Shown piece after piece: positions 26,797 through 35,585 of a DNA stretch of 64,000 nucleotides. The notes under the pieces are model-generated. The model searched no databases. It was not told the DNA's origin and was given only the letters and a program-made list of their open reading frames with translations. The position numbers were made by a program, and so were the translations under genes. The stretch lies in contig NZ_JAERSD010000022.1 of NCBI RefSeq assembly GCF_017912555.1, positions 1 to 64,000 of the forward strand, read 5' to 3'. Within the stretch, counting starts at the first letter, position 1; every line of letters begins with the position of its first letter. The stretch comes from Bacillus sp. REN3 (GTDB lineage Bacteria; Bacillota; Bacilli; Bacillales; Cytobacillaceae).

Positions 26797-28242
26797 GTGA
26801 TTTTTTTGAACCTGCAAAGAAAAATATCCGAATTGACTCAATCTCATCCCCAACACCCGCTATTTATTCACAACCCTGAACTGCAAAAAATGCTAACCGG
26901 CAAGCAGCTATTGATGGATGAACTTCCATTCGAGGCAGAGGAAATCCAGCGGCATCATGAAAACGGCTATTTAACTTATCGGAAAGGCCTTTCATTCGAA
27001 GGCAAGAAGCTGAAATGCGAGAGGTGCGGGACGACTGACCCGGCCTGGTTCGCCGAGTTTCCTTGTTCACGTTGTGGAGAGGCGGATTTTTATTGTCGCA
27101 AGTGCTTGATGATGGGGAGAGTCAGCGGCTGTACGCCGCTGGCCAGCTGGACTGGCCCGGCAGCGGCTTTCCCGCTGCATGAAAACCCGCTCAAATGGGA
27201 TGGCCGGTTATCGCAAGGGCAAAGGGCGGCTTCGGAGCGTGTCGTCGATGCGGTCGACTCGTCAGCTGAGCTCCTGGTGTGGGCTGTGTGCGGAGCAGGA
27301 AAGACGGAAGTGCTGTTCGCAGGAATCGAGCAGGCACTATCAGCGGGCAAGCGGGTCTGTGTTGCCACGCCAAGAACGGATGTCGTACTTGAATTGGCGC
27401 CACGTTTTAAAAAGGTCTTTCCGGAAACGCCGATCGCTTCCCTGTATGGAGGAAGCGAAGAGCGCCATGAATATGCGCAGCTCACCGTGGCGACAACACA
27501 TCAGCTGCTGCGCTTTTACCAGGCCTTTGATATGGTGGTTGTCGACGAAGTCGATGCCTTTCCCTATTCGATTGATGAAAGCCTCCAATATGCTGTCCAG
27601 CAAGCAAGGAAGCCGGGCTCGGCGCTTATTTACCTGACCGCGACCCCGAGCGCAAAGTGGCAGAGGGAATGCCGCCAGGGCAAACGGGCGCATGTGACGA
27701 TTCCCGCCCGGTTCCACCGCCATCCGCTGCCCGTTCCCCGCTTTGCATGGGCCGGGAACTGGGAGAAAAAGCTTTCAAAAGGCAAACTGCCTGCGAACAT
27801 CCTCAAATGGATTGGAACGAGGCTCGATCGCAACAAGCAAGCCCTCGTTTTTGCCCCGAAAATTTCCTCGATGGAAAAAATCCTCCCCATCCTCCGCAAG
27901 CTGGATCCCCGGATTGAATCCGTCCATGCGGAAGACCCGGAGCGCAAGGAAAAGGTCATGAAGATGCGCAACAAGGAGATTCCCGTTTTACTGACGACGA
28001 CCATCCTTGAAAGAGGAGTCACCTTCCCGGATCTCGATGTCGCTGTAATTGGCGCGGACGACGGAATCTTTACCGAAAGCGCCCTTGTCCAAATCGCCGG
28101 CCGCGCTGGCCGCAGCCCTGATTTCCCGACCGGGGAGGTTGTGTTTTTTCATTATGGAAAAACGGAAGCGATGATGAGCGCCCGGAAGCAAATCACGATG
28201 ATGAATAGGGAAGGCGTCAGGAAGGGGCTAGTTGACCAATGA
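26797..28242 (+). CDS. comFA: Competence helicase ComFA
   Basis: DEAD-box-type ATPase of 481 residues, which drives single-stranded DNA uptake across the membrane during transformation. An N-terminal four-Cys zinc finger (CERCG, CSRCG, CRKC region, about residues 73-105) is followed by Walker A AVCGAGKTEV (about residue 162), the Walker B/DEVD box VVVDEVDAFP (Asp about 250), LTATPS, and C-terminal helicase motifs LTTTILERGVT and QIAGRAGR. The GTG start has only a weak site (AAAGG); a TTG eight bases on is an alternative. It lies directly after the DnaA-box cluster and overlaps comFC by four bases. comFB, present between them in B. subtilis, is absent. Confidence 0.95.
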   Translation: MIFLNLQRKISELTQSHPQHPLFIHNPELQKMLTGKQLLMDELPFEAEEIQRHHENGYLTYRKGLSFEGKKLKCERCGTTDPAWFAEFPCSRCGEADFYCRKCLMMGRVSGCTPLASWTGPAAAFPLHENPLKWDGRLSQGQRAASERVVDAVDSSAELLVWAVCGAGKTEVLFAGIEQALSAGKRVCVATPRTDVVLELAPRFKKVFPETPIASLYGGSEERHEYAQLTVATTHQLLRFYQAFDMVVVDEVDAFPYSIDESLQYAVQQARKPGSALIYLTATPSAKWQRECRQGKRAHVTIPARFHRHPLPVPRFAWAGNWEKKLSKGKLPANILKWIGTRLDRNKQALVFAPKISSMEKILPILRKLDPRIESVHAEDPERKEKVMKMRNKEIPVLLTTTILERGVTFPDLDVAVIGADDGIFTESALVQIAGRAGRSPDFPTGEVVFFHYGKTEAMMSARKQITMMNREGVRKGLVDQ

Positions 28243-28949
28243 GCCTCTGGAAGGGTGGATACTGCTTGTTATGCCATGAGGAACTGGAACCGGACATTTC
28301 CTGGGGGAGCCTGTTCGGGAAAGCGGAACCGGCAAACGTATGCGAGGACTGCCTGGCGAGATTCCCTCTGATTACCGGGGAAACCTGTGTGAAATGCGGC
28401 CGGCCGTTCGCGTTTTTGGAAGATGGATTTCGTTCCGGTGATATGTGCGTCGATTGCAAGAGGTGGGAAGACGATAAAGCGTGGACAGGAACACTTGATA
28501 AAAATATCGCCTTGTATCGTTATGACGATTTTATAAAAGAAGTGATCGCAAAATATAAATTCCGCGGGGACTATGTACTTGCCAGGATTTTTGCGGAGGA
28601 TATCAGGAAGGCCCTGCAAGCCTTCCAATACGATGATCTTGTACCGATTCCGCTGAGCGAGGAACGGCTTTACGAGCGGGGCTTCAACCAGGCGGAGGGA
28701 ATCATCAGGGAAGCAGGCTTTGAACCTTTCCGGGCTATGTCGAGGGTCCACTCTGAGAAACAGTCGAAGAAATCACGGCAGGAACGGATTCATCTTTCGC
28801 AAATTTTTAACATGGAAAAGGCCGTCGAGAGTAAAACAATTCTCCTTGTTGACGATATATATACTACAGGATCAACGTTGCGCCATGCGGCCAAAATCCT
28901 GAAGGAGCATGGGGCAGTGAAAGTGTATTCGTTAACTTTGGCGCGCTAA
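28239..28949 (+). CDS. comFC: Competence protein ComFC (ComF/GntX phosphoribosyltransferase family)
   Basis: 236 residues. N-terminal zinc-ribbon cysteines (CLLCHEEL, CEDCLARF, CVKCGRPF, CVDCKRW) and a C-terminal phosphoribosyltransferase fold with PIPLSEERLYERGFNQAE and the PRPP loop LLVDDIYTTGST. Required for DNA uptake in naturally competent bacteria, probably acting with ComFA. Translationally coupled through an ATGA overlap. Confidence 0.95.
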   Translation: MSLWKGGYCLLCHEELEPDISWGSLFGKAEPANVCEDCLARFPLITGETCVKCGRPFAFLEDGFRSGDMCVDCKRWEDDKAWTGTLDKNIALYRYDDFIKEVIAKYKFRGDYVLARIFAEDIRKALQAFQYDDLVPIPLSEERLYERGFNQAEGIIREAGFEPFRAMSRVHSEKQSKKSRQERIHLSQIFNMEKAVESKTILLVDDIYTTGSTLRHAAKILKEHGAVKVYSLTLAR

Positions 28950-28983
28950 CGCCGATTGAGATAAAATTGGAGGAGGAAGGACA

Positions 28984-29388
28984 GTGGAACTGACAAATTG
29001 TCCTCAATGTGGAGAGATCTTCGTGAAAAACAAATTCCGCGACACATGCGAGAAATGCTGGAAAGCGGAACAGGATGCCTACGATACAGTGTCCAAATTC
29101 ATTAAGAAAAGGGAAAACCGGACAGCGTCCATCCTTCAGGTCGAAGAAGGAACGGGCGTATCGGAAGAGTTGATTTTAAAGTTCATCAAAACGGGCAAGC
29201 TGCAAATCGCCCAATTCCCTAACCTTGGCTATCCTTGTGATAAATGCGGGAGCATCATCCGCCAAGGAAAGCTATGCAGCAAATGTGCAGGGGAAATCAA
29301 AGCGGATTTAAAAGCGCACGAGCATGAAGAGACACGGAAGAAAGAAATAGCGAACCGAACCGTGACTTTTTTCACCCACAGAGATTAG
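28984..29388 (+). CDS. yvyF: Flagellar operon protein YvyF
   Basis: 134 residues, GTG start after GGAGGAAGG. Two cysteine pairs near the start (CPQCGEIF, CEKCWKAE) and two more (CDKCGSII, CSKCAGEI) make it a likely zinc protein; the middle has a MerR/helix-turn-helix-like segment (ILQVEEGTGVSEELILKFIKTGKL). YvyF is a conserved member of the comF-flgM-flagellar region; its exact role is not established. In B. subtilis it lies between comFC and flgM, as here. Confidence 0.9.
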   Translation: MELTNCPQCGEIFVKNKFRDTCEKCWKAEQDAYDTVSKFIKKRENRTASILQVEEGTGVSEELILKFIKTGKLQIAQFPNLGYPCDKCGSIIRQGKLCSKCAGEIKADLKAHEHEETRKKEIANRTVTFFTHRD

Positions 29389-29402
29389 GTGAAAAGATTT
29401 AT

Positions 29403-29429
29403 TAAAGAAGTGTTTGTTTTTGCCGATAA
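29403..29429 (+). promoter_or_regulatory. Sigma-D promoter of flgM
   Basis: TAAA, 15 bp, GCCGATAA: near-perfect motility-sigma promoter 40 bp before flgM. FlgM autoregulation through sigma-D is established in B. subtilis. Confidence 0.85.
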
Positions 29430-29468
29430 AACGAATAAGAAAATCGTTATGAAAGCGAGGTTTCGACG

Positions 29469-29738
29469 ATGAAAATCAATCATAACATGGGCCCGTCGGG
29501 GATCAATCCATACAAACGCCAGATGAACAAGCTGGAAGCAGCTTCCCATACACCAGGCAAGAAGGCGGACAAAGTCGAAATTTCTTCGACTGCAAAGGAA
29601 ATGCAGCAGCTTTCCCAGGTTTCCGTCCAGCGCCAGCAAAAAGTGGAGGATTTGAAGGTCCAGGTACAAAACGGGACGTATAAGCTCGATTCCAAAGAAA
29701 TCGCTAAGAGCATAGTGGATTTTTATCAAAAAAAATAA
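29469..29738 (+). CDS. flgM: Anti-sigma-D factor FlgM
   Basis: 89 residues, the usual size. The C-terminal half (DKVEISSTAKEMQQL, VQNGTYKLDSKEIAKSIVDFY) is the sigma-28/sigma-D binding region; the N-terminus is disordered. It holds sigma-D inactive until the hook-basal body is finished, then is relieved. Preceded by a sigma-D promoter and followed by a terminator. Confidence 0.93.
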   Translation: MKINHNMGPSGINPYKRQMNKLEAASHTPGKKADKVEISSTAKEMQQLSQVSVQRQQKVEDLKVQVQNGTYKLDSKEIAKSIVDFYQKK

Positions 29739-29746
29739 CAGGAGAT

Positions 29747-29772
29747 GCCCGTCTCGCTGACGGGCTTTTCTT
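29747..29772 (+). terminator. Terminator after flgM
   Basis: GCCCGTC pairs with GACGGGC, followed by TTTTCTT. The next ~190 bp before flgN are unusually GC-rich with small inverted repeats (CCGGACATATCCGG) and no recognised feature. Confidence 0.75.
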
Positions 29773-29961
29773 AACGACCCGGCTCTAGCGCCCAGCCCAT
29801 CGAGTCCATTCGGTCCGCAGAATGAAGTCAAAAAGTGGCTTCAGCGGCCGGACATATCCGGCGGACAGGAAGTGCTATTACCGGCGTTGCCGCGGGATGC
29901 GGCGCTTTTAGCCGGCCAGGGCTGGCCAAGGCGAATTCGATTTAAAAGAGGAGGGCAGCCG

Positions 29962-30444
29962 GTGACGATTGATACTCTATTACAGATCATGAAAAAGCAA
30001 CTGAAACTCCATAAGAGCCTATATGATTTATCGGCCAGGAAAACAGAGATGATCAAGAAGGGCGACATGGCTGCCCTTGACAAGCTTTTGAAGGATGAGC
30101 AGGCGCATTTGGCAGCGATCAGCAAGCTTGAAGAGGAACGGCTTGCTGCAGCGAAGGCAATCCTGCCTGCCATCGACAATCCGTCCCTTGCGAAGCTTGC
30201 CGATGCCGCAGATGCCGCAGCCAAAGCGCAGCTTTTACAGGCAAGGGAAGAATTGCTGGCGGTCATTGAGGAAATCAAGGCTCGCAACGGCCTGAACCAG
30301 CAGCTGATCCATCAGTCGATGCAGTTCATCAACTTTTCGAGGAGCCTCGTTGTCCCTCAGCAAAAAGAAATCAATTACGGACCGCCCGCGGGCAAGAAGG
30401 TAAAGCCTGAGCAGTCGCCGGGTTTGTTCAATTCAAAAGCATAA
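29962..30444 (+). CDS. flgN: Flagellar chaperone FlgN
   Basis: 160 residues from a GTG chosen for the excellent AAGAGGAGGG eight bases before; an open frame extends further upstream but without a ribosome site. FlgN family (YvyG in B. subtilis): all alpha-helical, with MKKQLKLHKSLYDLSARKTEMIKKGDMAALDKLLKDEQ at the start. It keeps the hook-associated proteins FlgK and FlgL export-competent; both genes follow at once. Confidence 0.88.
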   Translation: MTIDTLLQIMKKQLKLHKSLYDLSARKTEMIKKGDMAALDKLLKDEQAHLAAISKLEEERLAAAKAILPAIDNPSLAKLADAADAAAKAQLLQAREELLAVIEEIKARNGLNQQLIHQSMQFINFSRSLVVPQQKEINYGPPAGKKVKPEQSPGLFNSKA

Positions 30445-30462
30445 TAATTGGAGGAACGAAAC

Positions 30463-32010
30463 ATGCGTTCAACCTTTATGGGATTAGAAACAGCGCGCCG
30501 CGGGATGTTCACGCAGCAGGGCGCTTTGCATACAACCGGACATAATATCGCGAATGCCAACACACCAGGCTACACACGCCAGCGGATCAATTTTGAACAG
30601 ACAGAACCGTACCCGAACGTCGGGATGAATAGGCCGCAGATTCCCGGCCAGGTTGGAACCGGGGTCAAGGCTGGCTCGATCCAGAGGATCAGGGAAAGCT
30701 TCCTGGACGTCCAGTACCGCGGGGAGACCAACAAACTCGGCTATTGGGAAACAAGAGCCGAAGCATTTACCAAGCTGGAGGAGGTCTTGAACGAGCCTTC
30801 CGATTCCGGTCTGGCGAAGACTATGGATCAGTTCTGGCAGTCACTGCAGGACTTGGCGGTCAACCCGACAAACTCCGGCGCGCGTTCGGTCGTACGCCAG
30901 CGCGGGATTGCGGTCGCAGATACTTTCAATTACCTGCACAATTCACTTTCTTCCATCCAGCGCGATCTGAAGAATGAAATCTCTGTGACCGAAAAGGATA
31001 TCAATTCGATCACGTACCAGATCAGCAAGATCAATGGCCAGATTGCAGACGTCGAGCCGCATGGCTACCTGCCGAATGATCTTTACGATGAGAGAGACCG
31101 TTTGATTGACGAGCTTTCTTCGCTTGTGAACATCAAGGTCGATTACACTGGATCAGGCGGCAACTCACTTAAGATGGCCGATGGACAGGCTGTCATCAAG
31201 ATGGTAAGCGACAGCGGCAAGGAACTCGGAATCCTGGTCAGCGGCGACAGCCACAATGAGATCTCGATAAAATTCGATGGAGTGGATGAGTCGGTAAAAA
31301 CAGTCGCGATTGGCAATACGAAGTTTGATTTTACCGAGCTGAAATCCTCCGGGAAGCTTAAGGCGTTAGTCGATGCATATGGTTACGAGCAGACTGGGAA
31401 AGTTGCTGGCACCTATTCCGAGATGCTCATGAAGCTTGATGATTTGGCGTATACGTTTGCGACCAAATTCAATGAGGTCCACCAGGACGGGATGAGCCCG
31501 AATGATATCAAGAATCAAACGAAGGCAGGCAATCCGTTTTTTGCTGACATGGAAAATGCCACTATCCAAAGAAAGGGCTTCGCCAGCAGGATAGGACTTG
31601 CCAAGGCGATCCAGGATAGCCTGGATAACATCGCAACAGCGGACGGAACGGATCCGGCTAAAGCAACCATCGGAGATTCTACGAATATATTAAAGCTTGC
31701 GAATGTGATCAATGATAAGTTTGATTACGCCGGGAATAATGAACTGGCCAATTTCCGCAATTATTATGAAGGTGTGATTGGCGGCATGGCCGTCCTTTCA
31801 CAGGAAGCTGTTAGGCTTTCGCAAAACAGCGGGTCGCTCAGGGAGGCAGTAGATAACCGCCGAAAATCGGTCAGTGCTGTTTCATTGGACGAAGAAATGA
31901 CAAATATGATCCAGTTCCAGCATGCTTACAATGCATCGGCCAGGATGATCACACTCCAGGACGAAATGCTCGATAAAATCATCAACGGTATGGGAACCGT
32001 GGGAAGATAG
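30463..32010 (+). CDS. flgK: Flagellar hook-associated protein FlgK (HAP1)
   Basis: 515 residues. N-terminal FLGLETARRGMFTQQGALHTTGHNIANANTPGYTRQR is the hallmark of hook/HAP proteins, and the C-terminal VSLDEEMTNMIQFQHAYNASARMITLQDEMLDKIING closes the coiled-coil D0 domain. ATG chosen with GGAGG upstream; an in-frame TTG 15 bases earlier lacks a site. First junction protein between hook and filament. Ten bases separate it from flgL. Confidence 0.96.
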   Translation: MRSTFMGLETARRGMFTQQGALHTTGHNIANANTPGYTRQRINFEQTEPYPNVGMNRPQIPGQVGTGVKAGSIQRIRESFLDVQYRGETNKLGYWETRAEAFTKLEEVLNEPSDSGLAKTMDQFWQSLQDLAVNPTNSGARSVVRQRGIAVADTFNYLHNSLSSIQRDLKNEISVTEKDINSITYQISKINGQIADVEPHGYLPNDLYDERDRLIDELSSLVNIKVDYTGSGGNSLKMADGQAVIKMVSDSGKELGILVSGDSHNEISIKFDGVDESVKTVAIGNTKFDFTELKSSGKLKALVDAYGYEQTGKVAGTYSEMLMKLDDLAYTFATKFNEVHQDGMSPNDIKNQTKAGNPFFADMENATIQRKGFASRIGLAKAIQDSLDNIATADGTDPAKATIGDSTNILKLANVINDKFDYAGNNELANFRNYYEGVIGGMAVLSQEAVRLSQNSGSLREAVDNRRKSVSAVSLDEEMTNMIQFQHAYNASARMITLQDEMLDKIINGMGTVGR

Positions 32011-32020
32011 GTGAGATAAA

Positions 32021-32914
32021 ATGCGCGTAACTCAATCAATGCTGTCCTCCAATTCATTGAGGAACCTGAGCGAAAGCTACCGGAAAATGGGGAAATACCA
32101 GGACCAGCTGGCAACAGGCAAAAAAATCGCCAGGCCATCCGATGACCCGGTGGTAGCGATGAAAGGGATGTTCTACCGCTCAAACCTCACAGAGGTGGAG
32201 CAGTACAAGCGCAACCTTTCTGAGCTATATTTGTGGATGGAAAACTCGGAAGCTGGCATCGACCAGGCAAACAAAGGGCTGCAGCGTGTCCGTGAGCTGG
32301 TGATCCAGGGGAAAAATGGCTCCCTGAGTCCAAGTGACCGGGAAGCAGTTGCCAGGGAAATCGAGCAAATCAAGAACGATTTGGTGCAGGTCGCGAATAC
32401 CCAGGTTTCAGGTCGGTATATTTTCCACGGAACGGATACGGACCATCCGCCGGTAAAAATGGTGGATGGCAAACCTGTTGTTGAAGCAAATGTCAATGAC
32501 CCGGCTATCAACACCTATAAAGTTGAAATTTCCCGCGGTGTTTCCCTGCAGGCCAATGTCAATCCGGCTAAGCTTTTTAATCAGGAACTATTTGATGTGG
32601 TCCAGGGAATCCAGAAGGCGTTAGAAGATGATAAACCAGCCGATTTAGATGGGCTGCTCTCGAGTCTAGATGGCGTGATGGATAATCTGGCGGCAGAGCG
32701 TTCTGAACTTGGTGCACGGTACAACCGTCTTGAAATGGTCGATGACCGCATCAGCCAGCAGGAAGTGATGGCCAGCCGGATCCTGTCTGACAATGAAGAC
32801 GCAGATATCGAGCGCGTGATCACTGACTTGAAGACGCAGGAAAGCGTCCACCGAGCCGCGCTAGGAGTCGGCGCCCGGATCATCCAGCCGACATTATTGG
32901 ACTTTTTAAGATAA
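32021..32914 (+). CDS. flgL: Flagellar hook-associated protein FlgL (HAP3)
   Basis: 297 residues. Flagellin-like ends: MRVTQSMLSSNSLRNLSESYRKMGKYQDQLATGKKI at the N-terminus, with PSDDPVVAMKGMFYRS, and a C-terminal helix (LKTQESVHRAALGVGARIIQPTLLDFL). Second junction protein on which the filament grows. Terminates just before a hairpin. Confidence 0.96.
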   Translation: MRVTQSMLSSNSLRNLSESYRKMGKYQDQLATGKKIARPSDDPVVAMKGMFYRSNLTEVEQYKRNLSELYLWMENSEAGIDQANKGLQRVRELVIQGKNGSLSPSDREAVAREIEQIKNDLVQVANTQVSGRYIFHGTDTDHPPVKMVDGKPVVEANVNDPAINTYKVEISRGVSLQANVNPAKLFNQELFDVVQGIQKALEDDKPADLDGLLSSLDGVMDNLAAERSELGARYNRLEMVDDRISQQEVMASRILSDNEDADIERVITDLKTQESVHRAALGVGARIIQPTLLDFLR

Positions 32915-32942
32915 GCTATTCTCATCGGGAATAGCTTTTTTT
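32913..32942 (+). terminator. Terminator after flgL
   Basis: Perfect stem AAGCTATTC/GAATAGCTT plus seven Ts; begins at the stop codon. Transcription of yviE-fliW-csrA must rely on read-through or another promoter. Confidence 0.85.
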
Positions 32943-32960
32943 GCTAAGGAGGGATTGGAA

Positions 32961-33551
32961 TTGCAGCTCCCGCAGATCAGACTGCAATCCACTTTTGCAC
33001 AGACTGAAATCAACACCATACAACCAATGCTTGAGATGGAGCAGCCCAAGGCAGAATTGGCAATCGAACAGCCTCCTGCAGAGCTTCAGATTAACCGGAC
33101 GCCTTCAAAGCTGACGATTGATCAGACGAAGGCAAGGGAAGATATGGATTTGAAGTCCATCTCCCGCAGGATTGAGGAGGCCGCGCAGCAGGGATATGAG
33201 GACTGGCTTGCAGGGCTCGCGCGTGTATCCCAGGATGGCGATGAGTTGATGATGATCGAGAATGGCGGAAACGCAATCGCCGAACAAGCGAAACGCAACA
33301 GCGAGCCACCGATGCTCGAATTCAATATTGGCTGGATCCCGTCGGCAGGCAGCGTGAAAATCGACTATGATCCTGGAAGGGTCGATCTTGATTGGAAGGT
33401 GAATAAGCCGATCATCGAGAGCAGGATCAACAAACCGATCATTCACTACACACCAGGCAAAGCTGAAATCAGCATGAAGCAGTATCCGTCACTGAAAATA
33501 GATTTTGAGAATCTGAAACATGTCGGAATGAAGTATGAACAATCTATTTAA
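32961..33551 (+). CDS. yviE: YviE / DUF6470 family protein
   Basis: 196 residues. TTG start chosen because AAGGAGGG lies seven bases upstream; a TTG six bases earlier is too close. Low-complexity opening with repeats of the type Q-P-x-A-E-L-x-I, matching YviE, a conserved but uncharacterised gene between flgL and fliW in Bacillus. No catalytic motif seen. Mostly charged, soluble, probably a flagellar assembly accessory by position only. Confidence 0.82.
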   Translation: MQLPQIRLQSTFAQTEINTIQPMLEMEQPKAELAIEQPPAELQINRTPSKLTIDQTKAREDMDLKSISRRIEEAAQQGYEDWLAGLARVSQDGDELMMIENGGNAIAEQAKRNSEPPMLEFNIGWIPSAGSVKIDYDPGRVDLDWKVNKPIIESRINKPIIHYTPGKAEISMKQYPSLKIDFENLKHVGMKYEQSI

Positions 33552-33564
33552 AGGAGATTGAAGC

Positions 33565-34005
33565 ATGAACATTGCAACAAAGTATCATGGGGAAATAGAC
33601 ATCAATCCAGCGGAAATATTGACTTTTGAAAAAGGGATTCCTGGCTTTGCGGAGGAAAAGAAATTTGTCCTGCTGCCGTTATCGGAGGATGATTTCTTTT
33701 ATGTGCTGCAATCCCTGGCAACAGAGGGGCTTGCATTTATCGTGACGAACCCATTCCACTTTTTCACGGCCTATGATTTCAAACTGGAGGATTCAGTTGT
33801 CGAAGAGCTGTCGCTGGAGTCGGAAAAGGATGTCCTAGTCTATTCCATCCTCACTGTCCAGGACCCATTCGAGAAAACAACCGCCAACCTCCAGGCGCCA
33901 ATCATTATCAACTCCAAAAACAACAAAGCAAAACAAGTCATCCTGCATGATGACAACTATAATACAAAACACCCAATCTTTGAAAAAGCAGAAACGAAGG
34001 GGTGA
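33565..34005 (+). CDS. fliW: Flagellar assembly factor FliW
   Basis: 146 residues with the FliW signature FEKGIPGFAEEKKFVLLPL near the start. FliW binds either flagellin in the cytoplasm or CsrA; when flagellin is secreted, freed FliW captures CsrA and releases hag mRNA from repression. Six bases separate it from csrA, and the hag leader carries a CsrA-type hairpin, so the complete loop is visible here. Confidence 0.95.
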   Translation: MNIATKYHGEIDINPAEILTFEKGIPGFAEEKKFVLLPLSEDDFFYVLQSLATEGLAFIVTNPFHFFTAYDFKLEDSVVEELSLESEKDVLVYSILTVQDPFEKTTANLQAPIIINSKNNKAKQVILHDDNYNTKHPIFEKAETKG

Positions 34006-34011
34006 CCAGGA

Positions 34012-34227
34012 ATGCTAGTGCTTACAAGAAAAAACGGTGAAAGCATCAAAATCGGGGACGACATCGAAATCACCATCATCTCAGCCAAAAACGACCAGGT
34101 CAAAATCGGGATCAAAGCTCCCAAGAATATTGACGTATTCAGGAAAGAAATCCTCGACCAAATCCAAAGCGAAAACGAACAAGCCTCCAAGGATATTTCA
34201 TCCTTGATCCAATTCATGAAAAAATAG
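34012..34227 (+). CDS. csrA: Carbon storage regulator / translational repressor CsrA
   Basis: 71 residues. [22 protein letters not shown] and [17 protein letters not shown] are typical; Arg and Leu residues of the first strand that contact RNA are intact. Dimeric RNA-binding protein recognising GGA in loops. In Bacillus it represses translation of hag and is antagonised by FliW. Confidence 0.96.
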   Translation: MLVLTRKNGESIKIGDDIEITIISAKNDQVKIGIKAPKNIDVFRKEILDQIQSENEQASKDISSLIQFMKK

Positions 34228-34249
34228 CAAAAAAATTATAGAACACTAT

Positions 34250-34275
34250 TAAACAATTCCTCTACAAGACGATAA
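34250..34275 (+). promoter_or_regulatory. Sigma-D promoter of hag
   Basis: TAAA, 14 bp, GACGATAA, one base off the GCCGATAA form. Located about 100 bp before the start codon, leaving a long leader as in B. subtilis hag. Confidence 0.75.
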
Positions 34276-34332
34276 ATCTATTGTAAGAGAAAATAAGGGC
34301 GGCCGACCTTATCACTCAAACAAATAAAACCA

Positions 34333-34368
34333 TTGTTCACAAGGACGTGAACAACACATTCAAGGAGG
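34333..34368 (+). promoter_or_regulatory. CsrA-binding leader hairpin and Shine-Dalgarno of hag
   Basis: Perfect 8-bp stem TTGTTCAC/GTGAACAA presents AAGGAC in its loop, and a second GGA lies in the ribosome site AAGGAGG a few bases later. This two-site layout is that of the known CsrA target in the B. subtilis hag leader. Confidence 0.85.
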
Positions 34369-34378
34369 AAATCAAGCA

Positions 34379-35575
34379 ATGAGAATCAATCACAATATCG
34401 CGGCTCTTAACACTTATCGTCAGTTGAATACTGCTAACGGTGCTCAAGGTAAATCAATGGAGAAATTATCTTCAGGTCTTCGTATCAACCGTGCAGGAGA
34501 TGACGCTGCAGGTCTAGCAATTTCTGAAAAAATGCGTGGACAAATCCGTGGATTGGATATGGCTTCAAAGAACTCACAAGATGGAATTTCATTAATTCAA
34601 ACTGCTGAAGGTGCTTTAAATGAAGTACATTCAATTCTACAACGTCAAAGAGAATTAGCAGTACAGGCTTCTTCTGATACTAACGTAACTGAAGATAGAA
34701 CAGCTCTGCAAGACGAGTTTAACCAACTTTCTGCAGAGATAGAAAGAATTAAAGACACAACTCAGTTTAACACTATGAACTTACTTGATGCGTCTGCAGG
34801 CGCATCTGGAGTCCTTAAGCTTCAGGTAGGAGCGAATTCATCGCAAACAATGGACTTAGACCTTAGTACAGGTGGTATTGATTTAACCGGTTTGCATACA
34901 GCAGTTGCGGGATTAACACTTGCTGATAATACAGCAGCGAATGCAGCTATGGATGCTCTTGATACACAAATTGCGGCTGTATCATCTGGTCGCAGCTACC
35001 TAGGAGCAGCTCAGAACCGTTTAGAGCATACTATCAATAACTTGAACACATCTTCTGAAAACCTAACTGCTGCAGAATCACGTGTTCGTGACGTAGATTA
35101 TGCTTTAGCTGCTTAAGAGCAGTGACAAGCACAGTCGTCCTGGCTGGTAACGGCTAGTGATTATAATCGGGTGAATTGCTGGAAACCCCTTAAAGCTTTT
35201 CTTGCCACAACGTAGCTGGAAACGGCAGGCGTGAGGGTTTGAAAAAAGAAAAGATTGGGCAATCAGCAGCCAAGCTCCTGGCTCGAAAGAGTGGAGAAGG
35301 TTCAACGACTAGGATAGACCATCTAAGGCAAAAGCTATGATGATGAAATCCATAGGTGAAGCAATGACCATCAGCATTGCGAATCCGAAGTGCCCGACCC
35401 CTACCAGATGCTGGAGGGTGAAGATATAGTCTGGTCATTTGTGAAAGCAAATGTTCGCACGATGGCGAAAGAAATGATGGAACAAACTAAAAACTCTATT
35501 CTTTCTCAAGCAGCACAAGCGATGTTGGCTCAAGCCAACCAACAGCCACAAGGAGTTCTTCAACTTCTTCGTTAA
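34379..35575 (+). CDS. hag: Flagellin Hag, interrupted by a group I intron
   Basis: Filament subunit. Exon 1 (34379-35098, 240 codons) starts MRINHNIAALNTYRQL and ends at RVRDVD; exon 2 (35462-35575) gives MAKEMMEQTKNSILSQAAQAMLAQANQQPQGVLQLLR in segments that match the C-terminal D0 helix of Bacillus flagellins. Spliced product: 277 residues. Unspliced RNA would stop at a TAA at 35114, losing the D0 C-terminal helix needed for export and polymerisation. Two equally in-frame alternatives shift both splice sites by 3 or 6 bases and give DVDYAKEM instead of DVDMAKEM. The codon use differs from the neighbours, with many A/T-ending codons, as usual for a very highly expressed gene. Controlled by sigma-D and CsrA. 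Confidence 0.93.
35099..35461 (+). ncRNA. Group I self-splicing intron in hag
   Basis: 363-nt insertion in the flagellin reading frame. The core matches the phage td-like group IA type: GGGTGAATTGCTGGAAACC (P3/P4/P5 region), TTCAACGACTA carrying the P7 5' strand (GACTA, 35307) and GATATAGTCTG carrying the P7 3' strand (TAGTC, 35427), then a P9 hairpin CATTTG-TGAAAG-CAAATG. It follows a U in the exon and ends in G, as group I introns do. No open reading frame for an endonuclease inside. Exact borders are ambiguous by 3 or 6 bases because of similarity at the two ends; I could not identify a fully convincing P1/internal guide pairing by eye. Group I introns have been reported in other Bacillaceae flagellin genes. 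Confidence 0.9.
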
Positions 35576-35585
35576 TTTTCACCTT

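Noticed and set aside
35390-35575. Separate small gene covering the flagellin C-terminus
   Set aside because: It has no ribosome site and begins inside the intron; its end is the second exon of hag.
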